DNA of 8,422 nt from Alphaproteobacteria bacterium (GTDB lineage: Bacteria; Pseudomonadota; Alphaproteobacteria; Rhodobacterales; Rhodobacteraceae), in the NCBI GenBank assembly GCA_024279075.1, contig JAJRRX010000477.1, positions 1 through 8,422 of the forward strand, read 5' to 3'. Position numbers and translations under genes: made by a program. Below, piece after piece: positions 6,711-8,422 of this stretch (the first letter of the stretch is position 1; each line of letters begins with the position of its first letter). Below the pieces are notes generated by a model. That model did not search any database. It was given only the letters and a program-made list of their open reading frames with translations, and was not told the origin of the DNA.

Positions 6711-7466
6711 ATGAGGCGCCCCATCGTTGGCATAATCGGCAATTTTAAGTTGCTGGATGAGGACTACCCCGTGCAAAGCGTAGGGGTGATGAACATTGAT
6801 GCGGTGGCGCAAGTGGCGGATGCGCTGCCCTTCATCGTGCCTGCCATGCCGAGCATTGGCAGTGTCGAGGAGGTGGCGGCGGCCTGTGATGGCTTTGTGT
6901 TTACCGGCGGGCGGCCCAATGTCCACCCCTGCCACTACGGCGAAGAGGCCACCGAGGCCCACGGGGCGTTTGATATGGATCGCGATAATCTCACCCTGCC
7001 GCTGATCCGGCATTGTGTGGAAGTCGGTAAGCCGATCCTTGGTATCTGCCGAGGCTTTCAGGAATTCAACGTCGCCTTTGGCGGCACGCTGCACCCCGAA
7101 ATTCGGGAGCTTCCGGGCCGGATGAACCACCGGATGCCGGTTGATGGCACCATCGACGAGAAATTCGCCCACCGCCACAAGGTGTCGCTGCTTTACGGCG
7201 GGAAATTCGCCGAGGTGTTTGGCGCGGCCGAGGTGGTTGTTAACTCCCTGCACGGCCAAGGCATCTGCCAACCCGGCCCACGCGTGGTGGTGGAAGGCCG
7301 CGCAGAGGATAACACGCCGGAAGCGATTTATATTGAGGGGGCCGAGGCCTTTTCCCTCGCCGTGCAATGGCACCCCGAATATAACGCGGCGCATGACGAG
7401 GTTTCGCGGCCTTTGTTTGAGGCCTTCGGGGCGGATATGCGGCGGGTGATTGCGCTGGAGGGGTGA
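6711..7466 (+). CDS. PuuD-like gamma-glutamyl hydrolase, class I glutamine amidotransferase fold (peptidase C26)
   Basis: Probably hydrolyses a gamma-glutamyl amide. The family reference PuuD cleaves gamma-glutamyl-GABA to glutamate and GABA in putrescine degradation. The 251 residues nearly equal E. coli PuuD (254). Visible features are IVGIIGNF at the N-terminus (5-12), DGFVFTGGRPNVHP (60-73), the nucleophile elbow GICRGFQ with Cys113 (111-117), NSLHGQGI (178-185) and the His-Glu pair in QWHPE (His221, Glu223), so the catalytic triad is intact. Shine-Dalgarno AAAGGAG (6698-6704) lies 6 bases before the ATG. No other putrescine-utilisation gene (PuuA, PuuB, PuuC) is in the window, so the real substrate is open. 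The next gene starts 28 bases after the stop and may be co-transcribed. Confidence 0.88.
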   Translation: MRRPIVGIIGNFKLLDEDYPVQSVGVMNIDAVAQVADALPFIVPAMPSIGSVEEVAAACDGFVFTGGRPNVHPCHYGEEATEAHGAFDMDRDNLTLPLIRHCVEVGKPILGICRGFQEFNVAFGGTLHPEIRELPGRMNHRMPVDGTIDEKFAHRHKVSLLYGGKFAEVFGAAEVVVNSLHGQGICQPGPRVVVEGRAEDNTPEAIYIEGAEAFSLAVQWHPEYNAAHDEVSRPLFEAFGADMRRVIALEG

Positions 7467-7494
7467 GATTTCCAAAAATTGAGGGTTCAATATT

Positions 7495-7836
7495 ATGACC
7501 GTTATTCTCGTTGATAAAGCCAACCCTGATCACGATCTCCAACTGGCTAACCGAGTATGGGATTGTGTTGTAACAAATTTGGAACGGGAACACGTTTTTA
7601 GTCCGGCCGAGATTGAGCTATTGGGGATAGGCACCGTCGGGCAACTTGACCATGCTGAAGCGCAAACTATGGCTAAAGTATTGCGAAAAAAGCTTATTCC
7701 AAGGGTGGGAGGCAAAATGTATTTGTTCTTGGATGGGCGCGTTGGCGGTATAGATGAAAATGGACAGGGCTTCAGCCTTGATACACCTTATCATTTCGTC
7801 AGCCACATCTCGAAAGAAGCGCTGCTAAAGCTGTAA
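7495..7836 (+). CDS. Hypothetical 113-residue protein, not recognised
   Basis: I do not recognise a family. The protein has a hydrophobic start (MTVILVD), a probable helix (DHDLQLANRVWDCVVTNL, 12-29), a second helical part around 52-66 (DHAEAQTMAKVLRKK), then a glycine-rich stretch that looks like beta-hairpins (GGKMYLFLDGRVGGIDENG, 72-90). There is no signal peptide, membrane segment or cysteine motif (single Cys24). GAGGG (7481-7485) lies 9 bases before the ATG, a usable Shine-Dalgarno. By hand count the gene is about 46% GC (159 of 342), clearly lower than the upstream PuuD-like gene, which suggests later acquisition or weak codon selection. The 28-base gap from that gene suggests co-transcription. 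It ends before the second intergenic repeat. It is probably a real gene, as no competing frame looks better. Confidence 0.65.
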   Translation: MTVILVDKANPDHDLQLANRVWDCVVTNLEREHVFSPAEIELLGIGTVGQLDHAEAQTMAKVLRKKLIPRVGGKMYLFLDGRVGGIDENGQGFSLDTPYHFVSHISKEALLKL

Positions 7837-7878
7837 TGGTTCGTTAGCAGGTCGAAAGGTTTTAATGTGTTGTAGCAA

Positions 7879-7940
7879 CGTAGGGTGTGTGCTCTGCACG
7901 CACCCTACGGATTTGTAGGGTGGGGTTTTACCCCACCACC
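7879..7940. repeat. Two-hairpin intergenic repeat, copy 2, inverted relative to copy 1
   Basis: Two strong hairpins. The first pairs CGTAGGGTG (7879-7887) with CACCCTACG (7901-7909), extended inward by GTG with CAC and neighbouring pairs to about 14 bp with one G-T wobble and a triloop. The second pairs GGTGGGGT (7919-7926) with ACCCCACC (7930-7937) over a TTT loop. Read on the minus strand the order is hairpin A then hairpin B, as in copy 1 on the plus strand. It lies between the convergent 113-residue gene and the MBL-fold gene and touches the MBL stop codon. Likely role: bidirectional terminator or 3'-end protection (inference). No classic U-tract follows. Confidence 0.8.
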
Positions 7941-8422
7941 TATTCCCACCGCCACAACGCCGGTATAAACCGATACGCCGCACCTTCCTTCACCACATTC
8001 CCCACACCGGGGAAGGGGAAGTGGTAGCCGAGCACTGCCATTTTATCCGTCGCCGCCATATCAAGCAGCCGCTTTCGAGTGCTCACCGTGGCTTCAGGGT
8101 CCATATCCACCGACCCAATCCATTCGGGGTGCTCAAAATTCAGGTAGGCCCGCCGAGAGCTGTCGGCCAGCACCAGAAGCTGCTCGCCAGCGCTCTCGAT
8201 ATGCAGCGACATATGCCCGAGCGTATGCCCCGGCGAGGCGATCATGGTGATGCCGGGGGCAACCTCATGGCCATCTTCGGCCATCGTAAGCTGCTCCTGA
8301 ATCGGGGTCATCGAATTAACCGCGCCCACCACAAGCTGCTGCATGCTTTCGGGCACTTCATCCACGCGGCCCGCTTTCATCCACCAGTCAAACTCAAACG
8401 CGCCGGTTATATATTCGGCATC
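7940..8422 (-). CDS. Metallo-beta-lactamase-fold hydrolase, C-terminal part
   Basis: The open frame enters from the right edge (DAEYITGAFEFDWWMKAG) and gives 160 residues before the TAG at 7942-7940. An internal ATG at 8380-8378 should not be taken as the start, because the frame continues upstream without a stop and the HxHxDH metal motif must lie outside the window. Features seen are SPGHTLGHMSLHI (63-75), whose GHTxGH carries a metal-binding His; VLADSS (84-89), where the bridging Asp is expected; and GYHFPFPGVG (132-141), whose His fits the last metal ligand. This is the C-terminal half of an MBL-fold enzyme of the periplasmic or cytosolic hydrolase type. The substrate cannot be told, and whether it is exported depends on the missing N-terminus. 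Confidence 0.9.
   Translation of the reverse strand, partial: DAEYITGAFEFDWWMKAGRVDEVPESMQQLVVGAVNSMTPIQEQLTMAEDGHEVAPGITMIASPGHTLGHMSLHIESAGEQLLVLADSSRRAYLNFEHPEWIGSVDMDPEATVSTRKRLLDMAATDKMAVLGYHFPFPGVGNVVKEGAAYRFIPALWRWE

Noticed and set aside
6618..7523. 301-residue minus-strand open frame
   Set aside because: Antisense to the PuuD-like gene with its intact catalytic triad; shadow frame.
7940..8380. Complete 146-residue MBL protein starting at the internal ATG
   Set aside because: The frame stays open to the window edge with sensible sequence, and the essential HxHxDH motif would be missing; it is a partial gene.

Overview
The window looks like ordinary chromosomal DNA from an alphaproteobacterium, most likely of the Rhodobacterales (Roseobacter-type). 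The reasons are the close fit of the GatB N-terminus to that group as I know it, a GC-rich coding style, Shine-Dalgarno sites of the AAGGAG type, and compact gene packing. The assignment is inference from protein style; no database was searched.

Layout. Positions 1-423 (minus) hold the N-terminal 141 codons of gatB. It diverges from a small membrane-anchored GGDEF diguanylate cyclase (530-1330, plus). The cyclase converges on pepN, an M1 aminopeptidase N (1377-3920, minus). A 368-base, partly AT-rich intergenic region (3921-4288) separates pepN from the divergent glcB, malate synthase G (4289-6376, plus). The tail of glcB overlaps by 9 bases the tail of a small YdcH/DUF465 gene (6368-6601, minus). 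Divergent from that gene is a probable two-gene unit: a class I glutamine-amidotransferase-like hydrolase of the PuuD type (6711-7466) and an unrecognised, lower-GC 113-residue ORF (7495-7836). The window ends in the C-terminal part of a metallo-beta-lactamase-fold hydrolase (7940-8422, minus, 5' end outside).

The genes do not form one pathway. They cover translation (GatB), c-di-GMP signalling, peptide turnover (PepN), the glyoxylate cycle (GlcB) and probable gamma-glutamyl-compound hydrolysis.

The most notable non-coding feature is a two-hairpin repeat present twice (1325-1382 and 7879-7940) in opposite orientations. Each copy sits between the 3' ends of convergent genes. In the first copy the repeat's 10-bp terminal inverted repeats supply the last Gly codon and the TAG stop of both flanking genes. 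I see no CRISPR array, transposase, tRNA, rRNA, phage or defence locus, and no convincing new multi-gene system.
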